Part shown: positions 57,456-64,000 of the stretch, in pieces
Layout: the number at the start of each line of letters is the position of its first letter
Position numbering within the stretch: the first letter of the stretch is position 1
Assembly (NCBI GenBank): GCA_902790525.1
Contig: CADASI010000001.1
Span: 33,647 to 97,646, forward strand
DNA from: an uncultured Eubacteriales bacterium
GTDB lineage: Bacteria; Bacillota; Clostridia; Christensenellales; Aristaeellaceae
Reading direction: 5' to 3'
Length of the DNA: 64,000 nt
Notes under the pieces: generated by a model
The model's database searches: none
Told to the model about the DNA's origin: nothing
What the model saw: the letters and a program-made list of their open reading frames with translations, nothing else
Program-made: the position numbers and the translations under genes

Positions 57456-59325
57456 TATTCTCTACCTCCCGAAGCGCCCATTCGCCAAGTTCCTGCTGAA
57501 TAAACGATTGAAGCTCATCAAAACCTGTCACGTTGAGATGAACGCCGCAATTGAACAGCTGACCCTCAATCCGAAGCTGCCACTGCTCCCTGGTCTGTGA
57601 ACGGAGTTCCGCCAGTGATTTTTCCAGATAATAGTCCTTGCCAAAGGAATGAATGCGATTGGCGGGTACAGCGCCGACGTGCTTGCCGGAGACGTTCAGC
57701 GGTGTGCTGGATGCTCCCGTTTCACCGGTTTCGGAGGAGACGATTCCTGATTTGATGTACATGCAGGCGTCCACGGCATTGAAGATGTATACCTCCTCTT
57801 CCCCGTTCTTGAACAGATTTCCGAAGACCTTGTACTTATAGTTCGGGTTCCAGCCGAACAGTGAATACAGGGTATCATAGTAAGCCGAACAGCCGAAGCT
57901 TCTGGGCTGGTTGCGTTTTCCATCGTAGGCCTGACTCCATATAACAGCGTTGCGGTTCCCCTTGTCGGCCCGGCGTACAGCGAATCTCCGCTCGGTGGGA
58001 TGTACAAGCAGTTCGACCCGACCGTCTGTCTTCATGCGATTCGTACACTCCGCACTGAATTTGATGGTGCGATCATAGAAGGTCACCGAAGGGGTATGTA
58101 TTGAATCCAGAAAGTCCAGGCGCGCAATCTCATAGCCTGATAAATCAAAATCTCCCGGCTTCACGGTGACGCTCAGTTCTTCCTTGCCGGCAGCTGTCTC
58201 TTCACCTTCGTAAGCACTGGCCGAGGCACTGAGATATTCGTTCTCCTTGAACGCACCCCAGCGCGGATTGATGATGACGAAGCCCTTCAGCAGTCCATCC
58301 CTGATGACCCTCAATTCCGGCAGTATGGATTCGTTTCCATATTTCGAGTTGTTCAGCATATGCTGGACAGCGATATAGTCGTCGCGGGATATGATCGCGT
58401 CGTGCTCATTGTAGTACAGGCTCCGGGGACGCTCGCCCCGGTTTTTCACTGCCTTGTGCGTAATCACATCCGGGGTAAATGTCTTGCGTGTGTATACGTC
58501 ACCGCAATAGCGCTCATTCCTCAGGACCTGGAGCACGGTGCCTGCCGACCATTTCGCGTTTCCGCGATAGGTGATCTTTCCTACCTCGGTCAGAGCGTCC
58601 GCAATTTGCTGGGTCGAGTATCCGTACAAGTACATATAGAACATAAGCTTCGGAATATGGGCCGTTTCCGGATTGATGACGAGCTTGCCATTCTCGTCAT
58701 GTTCAAACCCGAGCAGCTTTGGGGTGAGCGGGAGCCCATGATCCAGTCGCATGCGCAGCGACGTTTCCATGCTCCTGTGCTTGTTTCTCGATTCCTCCTC
58801 CGCCATCGTCGCCTGGAAGGACAGCGCCATCTGGGATTGCTCATTCAGGGAATAGATACACTCGGACTCGAAGAATACGCCGATGGCCGGCCTGTGATCC
58901 GACAGCATGCGGATCATTTCGAGGAAATCCTTCACGTTCCGCGCGAACCGGCTGACGTTCTTGGTGATAATGAGGTCGATTTTCCCGGCCTTGGCGGCCT
59001 CTATCATCCGGAGGAATTCGTCTCTGTGCTTCAGGGAGGTTCCGCTGATCCCCTCGTCGGCATAGATGTGCACAAGTTCCCACTTGGGGTGCTTGATCAC
59101 GAATTCCTCATAATACTTCTTCTGGAGTTCGTAGGATGTCGTCTGCCTGGGATCATCTGTGGAGACCCGTACATACACCGCAACGCGCTGATAGATGTCG
59201 TTGTCGTAACGATCCGTGACGATCGTTTCGGGGAAGTATTCATAATTGTTCTCATCGATCTGAACACGGATGCGCTGCCTGATCCGCTCCTTGACCTGCG
59301 CCTTCGACAACGGTTCCTTACTCAT
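57448..59325 (-). CDS. Large serine recombinase 3, atypical C-terminus
   Basis: 625 residues. Catalytic domain: VAVYVRVSTDDPRQTTSYEL with Ser55, YADEGISGTSLKHRDEFLRM, IDLIITKNVSRFARNV. Recombinase domain: LGFEHDENGKLVINPETAHI, NAKWSAGTVLQVLRNERYCG. Where related enzymes have a cysteine zinc ribbon this one reads LLKGFVIINPRWGAF, with no cysteines, and no coiled coil follows. Residues about 395-520 form the domain shared with the next two genes. The catalytic machinery looks intact, so it is probably an active recombinase with a novel DNA- or partner-binding tail. Confidence 0.9.
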   Translation of the reverse strand: MSKEPLSKAQVKERIRQRIRVQIDENNYEYFPETIVTDRYDNDIYQRVAVYVRVSTDDPRQTTSYELQKKYYEEFVIKHPKWELVHIYADEGISGTSLKHRDEFLRMIEAAKAGKIDLIITKNVSRFARNVKDFLEMIRMLSDHRPAIGVFFESECIYSLNEQSQMALSFQATMAEEESRNKHRSMETSLRMRLDHGLPLTPKLLGFEHDENGKLVINPETAHIPKLMFYMYLYGYSTQQIADALTEVGKITYRGNAKWSAGTVLQVLRNERYCGDVYTRKTFTPDVITHKAVKNRGERPRSLYYNEHDAIISRDDYIAVQHMLNNSKYGNESILPELRVIRDGLLKGFVIINPRWGAFKENEYLSASASAYEGEETAAGKEELSVTVKPGDFDLSGYEIARLDFLDSIHTPSVTFYDRTIKFSAECTNRMKTDGRVELLVHPTERRFAVRRADKGNRNAVIWSQAYDGKRNQPRSFGCSAYYDTLYSLFGWNPNYKYKVFGNLFKNGEEEVYIFNAVDACMYIKSGIVSSETGETGASSTPLNVSGKHVGAVPANRIHSFGKDYYLEKSLAELRSQTREQWQLRIEGQLFNCGVHLNVTGFDELQSFIQQELGEWALREVENNE

Positions 59326-60028
59326 TCAGCGCACCGCCTTCCGCCATGCCGGCAGCATTTGCATCCGGATAGCACTCGCACGGCAACAGTTCTTCCTCCG
59401 GTTCGTCGGGCAGGGCGCACCAGCCACGGGGAATGAAGCCCTGATCCCTCAGATCCTCCTGGTAGTACGTTGCGAGCGTGAAGATGTCCTCGGAAATGAA
59501 ATAGATGCCAACAGGGCAGGGCATTGCCGCCAACAGGCGGGAGACAAGGGTGATGTCCTCGGCCTTTCGCGTGACATTGCTGACCTTCTGGGTGATGATC
59601 AGGTCGATTCTCCCGGCAAAGCAGTCGTCCAGGAGGCGGCACCATTCCATGGCGCTCTCCATGTTGGGGGCCGATTGTCCCTCATCCACATAGAAATCCA
59701 CAAGCGTCCAATTGGGGCAGAGGCCAATGGTGTCGATGAACTGCTGCTTGTGATAATCGAGGTAGTTGGAATGCTTGGTTTGGTTGAAGAAGCGGATGTA
59801 CACCCCGATTCGGTAATGCTTGAAGGGGCTGGGGCATTCATGCGGGAAACTGGTCAGCCAGGCCTTGTGCTCGGCGATCTTTCGCCGACGCAGCTCTTCC
59901 TCCGGGCTCAGCGCAAACGGGTTTGGCATGGGCGGCTCGCCATTAGTGCGGCGCATCTCATCCCACAGGCTCATCTGCAGACCAGACGGGAAGCTGGAAC
60001 CGGTGTTGGGATTTTTGTTGTTTTCCAC
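59318..60028 (-). CDS. Catalytically dead serine-recombinase N-terminal domain protein
   Basis: 236 residues from a GTG with GGAGG seven bases upstream. Residues 72-190 follow the recombinase N-domain: YRIGVYIRFFNQTKHSNYLD, DFYVDEGQSAPNMESAMEWC, GRIDLIITQKVSNVTRKAED. The catalytic VRVS is IRFF (Phe81 replaces Ser) and SRFAR is SNVTR, so strand cleavage is impossible. It overlaps the active recombinase by eight bases. Possibly a structural or regulatory partner in the synaptic complex; this is inference. Confidence 0.82.
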   Translation of the reverse strand: MENNKNPNTGSSFPSGLQMSLWDEMRRTNGEPPMPNPFALSPEEELRRRKIAEHKAWLTSFPHECPSPFKHYRIGVYIRFFNQTKHSNYLDYHKQQFIDTIGLCPNWTLVDFYVDEGQSAPNMESAMEWCRLLDDCFAGRIDLIITQKVSNVTRKAEDITLVSRLLAAMPCPVGIYFISEDIFTLATYYQEDLRDQGFIPRGWCALPDEPEEELLPCECYPDANAAGMAEGGALNE

Positions 60029-60046
60029 GGAAGTGCCTCCATTACA

Positions 60047-60123
60047 GTTTATGCACCTACTATATATGCAATCATGGGGAAATGGAATAAACCGGCTGTC
60101 AAGCCCATGACTGCCAGTTTATC
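60047..60123. promoter_or_regulatory. GTTTAT half-site cluster, left of XRE genes
   Basis: GTTTATGCA at 60047-60055, ATGGAATAAACC at 60082-60093, CATGACTGCCAGTTTATC at 60106-60123, with a TATATAGT-like -10 on the minus strand around 60059-60066. Lies directly upstream of the six-gene operon and is repeated beyond the second XRE gene. The rest of 60029-60183 holds no gene. Confidence 0.6.
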
Positions 60124-60183
60124 AAAAGATGGAAAATGGGAAATTTAACAAAAGAAAGAGCGACGAATCGATGTCGCTCCCTG

Positions 60184-60543
60184 TCACTCTTCGGTTTTAT
60201 GCGTCCGCATGGTTTCCTTTAATTGCTTTGTGATCCGGATCAGGGCCTGGATTTCGTCCGGCGTACAATCGGCAAGAATATCCGCGTATTCCTGATAGAG
60301 CAGCTGCGATACGGCGGGAACCCGGGCCTTGATAATCGCATCCGAGGATACCTGCAGTGTTTCAATGATACGGATGAAACTCTGGAGCCGGATGTCCGCC
60401 TTTCCCAGTTCGATCTCACTGATGTGCGGGAGGCTGATGTTGGATTTCTCGGCCAGCTCCGATTGGCTCATCTTCAGGGCGAGCCGTGCCTCGCGGATGC
60501 GCGCGCCGATCTCTGCGGCACTGCTCATGCTACCGTTCTGCAC
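60184..60543 (-). CDS. XRE-family regulator 1
   Basis: 119 residues from a GTG with AAGAAGGTG upstream. HTH: GARIREARLALKMSQSELAE, KSNISLPHISEIELGKADIR. The C-terminal part LADCTPDEIQALIRITKQLK resembles the end of regulator 2 (LNDCTDEEKRFLVEAATALK), so the two are related. Transcribed toward the six-gene operon, divergent from regulator 2; probably represses or activates that operon through the GTTTAT sites. Confidence 0.9.
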   Translation of the reverse strand: MQNGSMSSAAEIGARIREARLALKMSQSELAEKSNISLPHISEIELGKADIRLQSFIRIIETLQVSSDAIIKARVPAVSQLLYQEYADILADCTPDEIQALIRITKQLKETMRTHKTEE

Positions 60544-60690
60544 AACATCACCTTCTTATCATCTTATAAGCTATACACGAAATATCAATCTTTATTTTAT
60601 GCTCTGGCACGGGAAATGAATATAAAGTAGAGACTTCAATATAGTCTATACATGATAATAGGAGTGACAAAATTTGAAGGAGGGAATCCC
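60544..60690. promoter_or_regulatory. Divergent intergenic region between the two XRE genes
   Basis: AT-rich 147 bp with TATAAG/TATAGC-like boxes leftward, TACATGATAAT-like sequence rightward, and an imperfect AGACT/AGTCT repeat around 60628-60648. It must hold both promoters; I cannot place them with certainty. Confidence 0.5.
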
Positions 60691-61032
60691 ATGTCACTCA
60701 ATTATCACGTCATCGGCCAGCGCATCCGGAACTACAGAAGGCAGAGGAATCTGTCGCAGAACAACGTTGCCGAAGGAATCAACAAATCCGCGACCTACAT
60801 CAGCTATATCGAGAGCGGCATCAAGCACCCAAGCCTTGAGACGCTTGTCGATCTGGCGAACCTCCTCGGTATCACGGCAGATATGCTTCTCGGAGAGAAT
60901 CTCAGGCATACGCGACTCGTGAATGAAGTGGAATTCCAGCAGATTCTGAATGATTGCACCGATGAGGAGAAGCGGTTTCTGGTGGAAGCCGCCACGGCCC
61001 TGAAGCGCATTCTGCGAGAGGGCAGGGGGTGA
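60691..61032 (+). CDS. XRE-family regulator 2
   Basis: 113 residues from the ATG after GAAGGAGG. HTH: GQRIRNYRRQRNLSQNNVAE, GINKSATYISYIESGIKHPS, LETLVDLANLLGITADMLLG. Short C-terminal tail related to regulator 1. Together the pair looks like a small bistable switch. Spacer 61033-61319 after it holds only repeats and a promoter. Confidence 0.92.
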   Translation: MSLNYHVIGQRIRNYRRQRNLSQNNVAEGINKSATYISYIESGIKHPSLETLVDLANLLGITADMLLGENLRHTRLVNEVEFQQILNDCTDEEKRFLVEAATALKRILREGRG

Positions 61033-61070
61033 TGTAGAATGATCATATTATAGACATAGGAGTGTGATCC

Positions 61071-61174
61071 ATGGAATAAACCAATGGTGGCGAGCATAAC
61101 CCTCGGTTTATCGACCTGAAAACGTGAGGGCAGGATATGACTATCGGTTTATGCAGGATAAACTGACAGTCATG
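61071..61174. promoter_or_regulatory. GTTTAT half-site cluster, right of XRE genes
   Basis: ATGGAATAAACC (61071-61082, exact copy of 60082-60093), GGTTTATC (61105-61112), GTTTATGCA (61147-61155) and GATAAACTGACAGTCATG (61157-61174). The last is the inverse complement of 60106-60123 with one mismatch in 18. Candidate operators or recombination sites. Confidence 0.6.
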
Positions 61175-61222
61175 CTCGTGATTATGATTTGCCTGTTTGC
61201 CCTTACGTTTTGTCCAAAACCA

Positions 61223-61251
61223 GCGACAGCGAAGGCTTTTCGTGCTACAAT
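61223..61251 (+). promoter_or_regulatory. Promoter upstream of HTH-domain gene
   Basis: -35-like GCGACA (61223-61228), 17-bp spacer, extended -10 TGC-TACAAT (61246-61251); ATG of the gene follows about 69 bp later. Confidence 0.6.
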
Positions 61252-61319
61252 ACGCGGCAACGGAGAGCCTTCATTATTTGGTTCATGAGGAAATACTGCC
61301 GCTGTGGAGGAGATACGAT

Positions 61320-62213
61320 ATGATTCCATACCCAGAGGAAACACGCCAGGAAGCACTGAAGGTATTCAGGGAAAAAGGTATCCGGGCGGCCTGCGAACAC
61401 TTTCATGTGCCCAAATCATCAATTTACCGATGGCGGCGGAAAGCACAGCAGAGAGCCATATTGGAATCACTGCCCAATGAGGACCACGGTACAGGGGTGA
61501 ATTCTGCCCAGGAATCAGAATCATTCGGAAGAAACAGGAGCGATGGAAGAATGCTTGAGAAGATGCTGGTGACCCAGGCGCTGGATGAGCGCGACCTGCT
61601 GGTCAAAAAGATCACGGACAAAATCCGGAAGGCAAAGCTGGTGGACACGAAGAAGCGGAATGAGGAGCGGACCGCCGGGGACCGCGTCACGGTGGATGAA
61701 TTCGGCAAGACCGCACAGTCCGCCTGGCAGCAGATCATGGATCTGATTGACCGTTATCAGCGCATTGACGCCTCCATCGTCGCCTCCAACGCTGCGACAT
61801 GGATTGAGACCTCCTACGGTCGCTTCACCGTCGCCGGCGCGATCTCCCTGCGCAACCGCCTGCGGGCAAAGGGATTGATCTATACCAAAGGCACGGACTT
61901 CGAGGGTCTGCTGCAGAGCGTGCTGGAGTCGCAATTCAACGCTGGCATTCAGCTGGCCGATGAGCGGAATAAGGCTTTGGAGAAGCAGGCGGAGGCCATG
62001 CGCCTCAGCATCCTTGGAAAGGATGGCAAGACCCGCGACGATAAGCCCCTGGAGGTGGTGGAGGCCTATGTGAGGGAGAATACTACCGAGCTGGTCGATC
62101 CGCTTGGTGCGGAGAAGCGAATGGCGGAGATGAAGGAAAAGAAGGAGAAACTGCTCGCCGAGCTGGAGACGCAGATCAAAGTCTCCAACGCCACCACGGT
62201 GATCGAGTTCTGA
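61320..62213 (+). CDS. HTH-domain protein with conserved phage-type body
   Basis: 297 residues from the ATG after GGAGGAG. Residues 1-45 are a transposase-like HTH: YPEETRQEALKVFREKGIRA, ACEHFHVPKSSIYRWRRKAQ. The main body (MLEKMLVTQALDERDLLVKK, VTVDEFGKTAQSAWQQIMDL, IDRYQRIDASIVASNAATWI, ETSYGRFTVAGAISLRNRLR) is a conserved family I recall from phages without known function. Helical C-terminus. The joining of an HTH to this body may be a fusion. Confidence 0.7.
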   Translation: MIPYPEETRQEALKVFREKGIRAACEHFHVPKSSIYRWRRKAQQRAILESLPNEDHGTGVNSAQESESFGRNRSDGRMLEKMLVTQALDERDLLVKKITDKIRKAKLVDTKKRNEERTAGDRVTVDEFGKTAQSAWQQIMDLIDRYQRIDASIVASNAATWIETSYGRFTVAGAISLRNRLRAKGLIYTKGTDFEGLLQSVLESQFNAGIQLADERNKALEKQAEAMRLSILGKDGKTRDDKPLEVVEAYVRENTTELVDPLGAEKRMAEMKEKKEKLLAELETQIKVSNATTVIEF

Positions 62214-62330
62214 TCATTCATGCCTGCCATACGAAAACCTCGAACCCGCTTTCCCTGTAACGGGGTTAAGTTACATGTTTCAGCACCAGCTCGCTTAACT
62301 GGTTGATCTGAAGCGGCATGATATGCCGGA

Positions 62331-62402
62331 ATTGCATTGGCGCAATGGCAGCGCGATAGCCTCTGGAGCTGTAGGTTGCAGGTTCGAATCCTGTATGCAA
62401 AA
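62331..62402 (+). tRNA. tRNA-Gln(CUG)-like gene
   Basis: 72 bases with cloverleaf geometry: acceptor ATTGCAT/ATGCAAA (six pairs, end pair A-A mismatched), D stem GCGC/GCGC with loop AATGGCA, anticodon stem ATAGC/GCTGT with loop CTCTGGA (anticodon CTG), variable AGGTT, T stem GCAGG/CCTGT with loop TTCGAAT. No encoded CCA. It differs from normal bacterial tRNA-Gln and may be a phage-type or degenerate tRNA. Confidence 0.65.
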
Positions 62403-62628
62403 GAATCTGGCTCCGATTATCATCGGTTTTCGGTCAACGGTATTCGGTGAACAGTGAGATGACAACGGTATTCCCTTTAACGGACAACTGATTTCGGACA
62501 ACCTGCTGCAGGCATGGCAACATGCTGAAATCCATCGGCACGGTTGGGCGTCAAAGCGGTTGGCCTGAGGTTTCCCGCATGGCTGTATGGCAGGCGTGTT
62601 TTACGACGAAGAATCATTGTGGCAATGT

Positions 62629-62654
62629 GAGCAGCAGGTCGTTCTCTGCTGCTC
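62629..62654. other. Hairpin before the 225-residue gene
   Basis: GAGCAGCAG/CTGCTGCTC, nine pairs with an eight-base loop, ending 25 bp before the next ATG. No T tract; might affect translation. Otherwise 62403-62628 shows only a short direct repeat (AACGGTATTC twice). Confidence 0.35.
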
Positions 62655-62679
62655 AAGGTATTTATGGCCAGGAGGAGAA

Positions 62680-63357
62680 ATGAACAGGAAAAAGGGAAAC
62701 GGATTATTCGATTGGGAAGAGCTGCGATACGCCTGGCACTTCCACAGACTGGCCGGCGTTATCAGATGGTTTGCCAGGGAACTGCGTTTTGCAGGACAGC
62801 GCATCCGCCAGGGATATTGCGACATGGATGCCTGGAATCTCTATCACTGGTTTCTGGATGTTATCCCTGATATGATTCAAGATTTGAGGGATAATGGAAC
62901 CGGATTCCCTTGCTCTGAAGGACCTACGGTCAGCCGGTCCATCAGCGTGGAAGCTTTCAATCGTGTCACTGGGGATAACAGAACCGAATCAGATGAAGAG
63001 CAGAAGGCTTTTCAGAGCGGGTTGGTGGAATGGCACACAATACTGGACAGGATGATCTTTCTCTTCCATGAAGCGGACGAAGAACGCTGCGAGAGGAAAA
63101 ACTCACACGAAGAAACGTATTGGGCCGCATACCGGGAGTTTATCGAGAAATATGGCATGTTCGGAGAGAAGCTCAGAAAACCCGAGGACGAGAACAGCCA
63201 TGGCCATCGCCTTTACACGCTGCGCGACGTTGATGAATATCGGGACATTGCAGAGGAATACCTGCAGGAATCCCGGGAGATAGACAGATATCGGGTAAAG
63301 TGCAAGGATGAGGCTTTTCAGCTGTTCTGCCAGTGGTTTTATGGGCTGTGGGATTGA
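62680..63357 (+). CDS. Phage-type hypothetical protein
   Basis: 225 residues from the ATG after GGAGGAG. N-terminus basic and aromatic (HFHRLAGVIRWFARELRFAG), then DMDAWNLYHWFLDVIPDMIQ, GLVEWHTILDRMIFLFHEAD and a helical C-terminus DIAEEYLQESREIDRYRVKC. The DxWxLxxxxxxxIP...L and W...LD.MI..F pattern is one I recall from phage hypotheticals. Its role is not known. Confidence 0.65.
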   Translation: MNRKKGNGLFDWEELRYAWHFHRLAGVIRWFARELRFAGQRIRQGYCDMDAWNLYHWFLDVIPDMIQDLRDNGTGFPCSEGPTVSRSISVEAFNRVTGDNRTESDEEQKAFQSGLVEWHTILDRMIFLFHEADEERCERKNSHEETYWAAYREFIEKYGMFGEKLRKPEDENSHGHRLYTLRDVDEYRDIAEEYLQESREIDRYRVKCKDEAFQLFCQWFYGLWD

Positions 63358-63439
63358 TGCGGCAATACACATCTGGTAGAATCGATCATATGGGGGATTT
63401 GTTGCGGCAGGCGACCACAATGAGTAAAGGCGGTATTCT

Positions 63440-64000
63440 ATGATTTATATTACTGGAGATACCCACAGGGATTTCGGCAGGATCGAGCGATTCTGTGAAC
63501 GTATGGATACATCCAAGGAGGATATCCTCATCATACTCGGTGATGCCGGGATTAATTACTATGGTGGGAAGCGGGATCGGGATCTGAAGCGGCAGCTGGC
63601 TAAACTCCCTCTGACGCTTTTTTCCATACACGGCAACCACGAACAGCGTCCGGCGTCGTTTCAATCCTATCACACCGTGCTGTGGAATGAGGGAGAAGTA
63701 TATGTAGAGGACGACTATCCGAATCTGCTGTTTGCCGTGGACGGTTCGTACTATTCATTTGATGGGGTGCAGACATTTGCCGTCGGCGGCGCATACAGCG
63801 TGGACAAGTATTACCGGCTCGCCAATGGCTGGGGTTGGTGGCCGGATGAGCAGCCGGATGAAGAAACCCGGCGAAGAGCCGAGCAGCAATTGGAGGCGCA
63901 CGGCTGGCAGGCGGATGTCGTGCTGACCCACACCTGTCCGCTTCGAGATGAGCCGACGGAGGTGTTCATGCCCGGCATCGATCAGAGCCGCGTGGACAAG
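63440..64000 (+). CDS. Calcineurin-like metallophosphoesterase, 3' end cut by window
   Basis: 187 codons to the window end. Complete set of metal-binding motifs: MIYITGDTHRDFGRIERF (GDTH), ILIILGDAGINYYGG (GDAG), LFSIHGNHEQRP (GNHE) and VVLTHTCPL. Small phage/plasmid type phosphoesterases of this form act on nucleotides or nucleic-acid phosphates; substrate unknown. Start after AAAGGCGG. Confidence 0.93.
   Translation, partial: MIYITGDTHRDFGRIERFCERMDTSKEDILIILGDAGINYYGGKRDRDLKRQLAKLPLTLFSIHGNHEQRPASFQSYHTVLWNEGEVYVEDDYPNLLFAVDGSYYSFDGVQTFAVGGAYSVDKYYRLANGWGWWPDEQPDEETRRRAEQQLEAHGWQADVVLTHTCPLRDEPTEVFMPGIDQSRVDK

Larger units (their letters stand above)
54210..61200. mobile_element. Putative serine-recombinase/ParB-like element
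   Basis: Six overlapping minus-strand genes (dead recombinase domain, active large recombinase, two domain paralogues, two ParB-like proteins) between iterons (54.2 kb) and two XRE regulators (60.2-61.0 kb) flanked by GTTTAT half-sites. Gene content is that of a mobile element but no known class fits. Ends are not defined by a target duplication that I can see; the limits given are approximate. Confidence 0.55.

Overview
The window looks like a Bacillota chromosome, probably a gut Clostridia lineage. Genes carry strong GGAGG-type ribosome sites, the sequence is GC-rich, and the protein families (SHOCT-like/serine-recombinase modules, DUF4314, phage_holin_4_1) are those of Clostridia mobile elements. 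It holds one nearly complete temperate siphophage-type prophage (about 0.87-54.2 kb), then a second mobile-element-like operon (about 54.2-61.2 kb), then a short accessory or host flank. No species name can be read from the sequence alone.

Layout. 1-834: 3' part of a host cysteine desulfurase ending in a strong hairpin. 0.9-4.0 kb (minus strand): lysogeny/regulatory block with small hypotheticals, a YpsA/SLOG protein, a LexA-like winged-helix protein and an HTH-S24 self-cleaving repressor. 4.07-4.24 kb: divergent promoter/operator switch. 4.3-14.9 kb (plus): Y-family polymerase, wHTH protein, SNF2 helicase, conserved phage early genes, family-A DNA polymerase, primase-helicase, VRR-NUC nuclease and an ArpU/DUF1492-like late regulator. 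A consensus promoter with a perfect palindrome in its spacer follows at 14.9 kb. 15-21 kb: HNH endonuclease, small terminase, and a probable DNA/RNA-modification group (ParB-like, Mom-like, PP-loop ATPase preceded by a tRNA-like sequence, ParB-methyltransferase fusion), with minus-strand morons between. 21.4-25.3 kb: eight small-gene cassettes, each led by a nearly identical promoter-like element, most ending in their own hairpin. 25.4-50.6 kb: HNH-AP2 endonuclease, large terminase, portal, ClpP-like protease, HK97-type capsid, connectors, tail genes with a very long tape measure, two morons with their own promoters and terminators, fibres, holin and endolysin. 50.7-54.2 kb: Zn-finger/HTH protein, SHOCT-like protein and two serine recombinases, the probable integration module.

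54.2-61.2 kb holds a compact six-gene minus-strand operon with overlapping stop and start codons. In order of transcription: a serine-recombinase N-terminal domain without its catalytic serine; an intact large serine recombinase with no recognisable zinc ribbon and a novel C-terminal domain; two stand-alone proteins that share that domain; and two ParB-like proteins. It ends at four regularly spaced palindromic iterons and is headed by two XRE regulators surrounded by GTTTAT half-sites. I could not match this operon to a described system. It and the cassette array are the most interesting parts of the window.

The right flank carries an HTH-domain protein, a tRNA-Gln(CUG)-like gene, a phage-type hypothetical and a truncated metallophosphoesterase. 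All calls come from reading the sequence and from remembered family knowledge; no database search was run.
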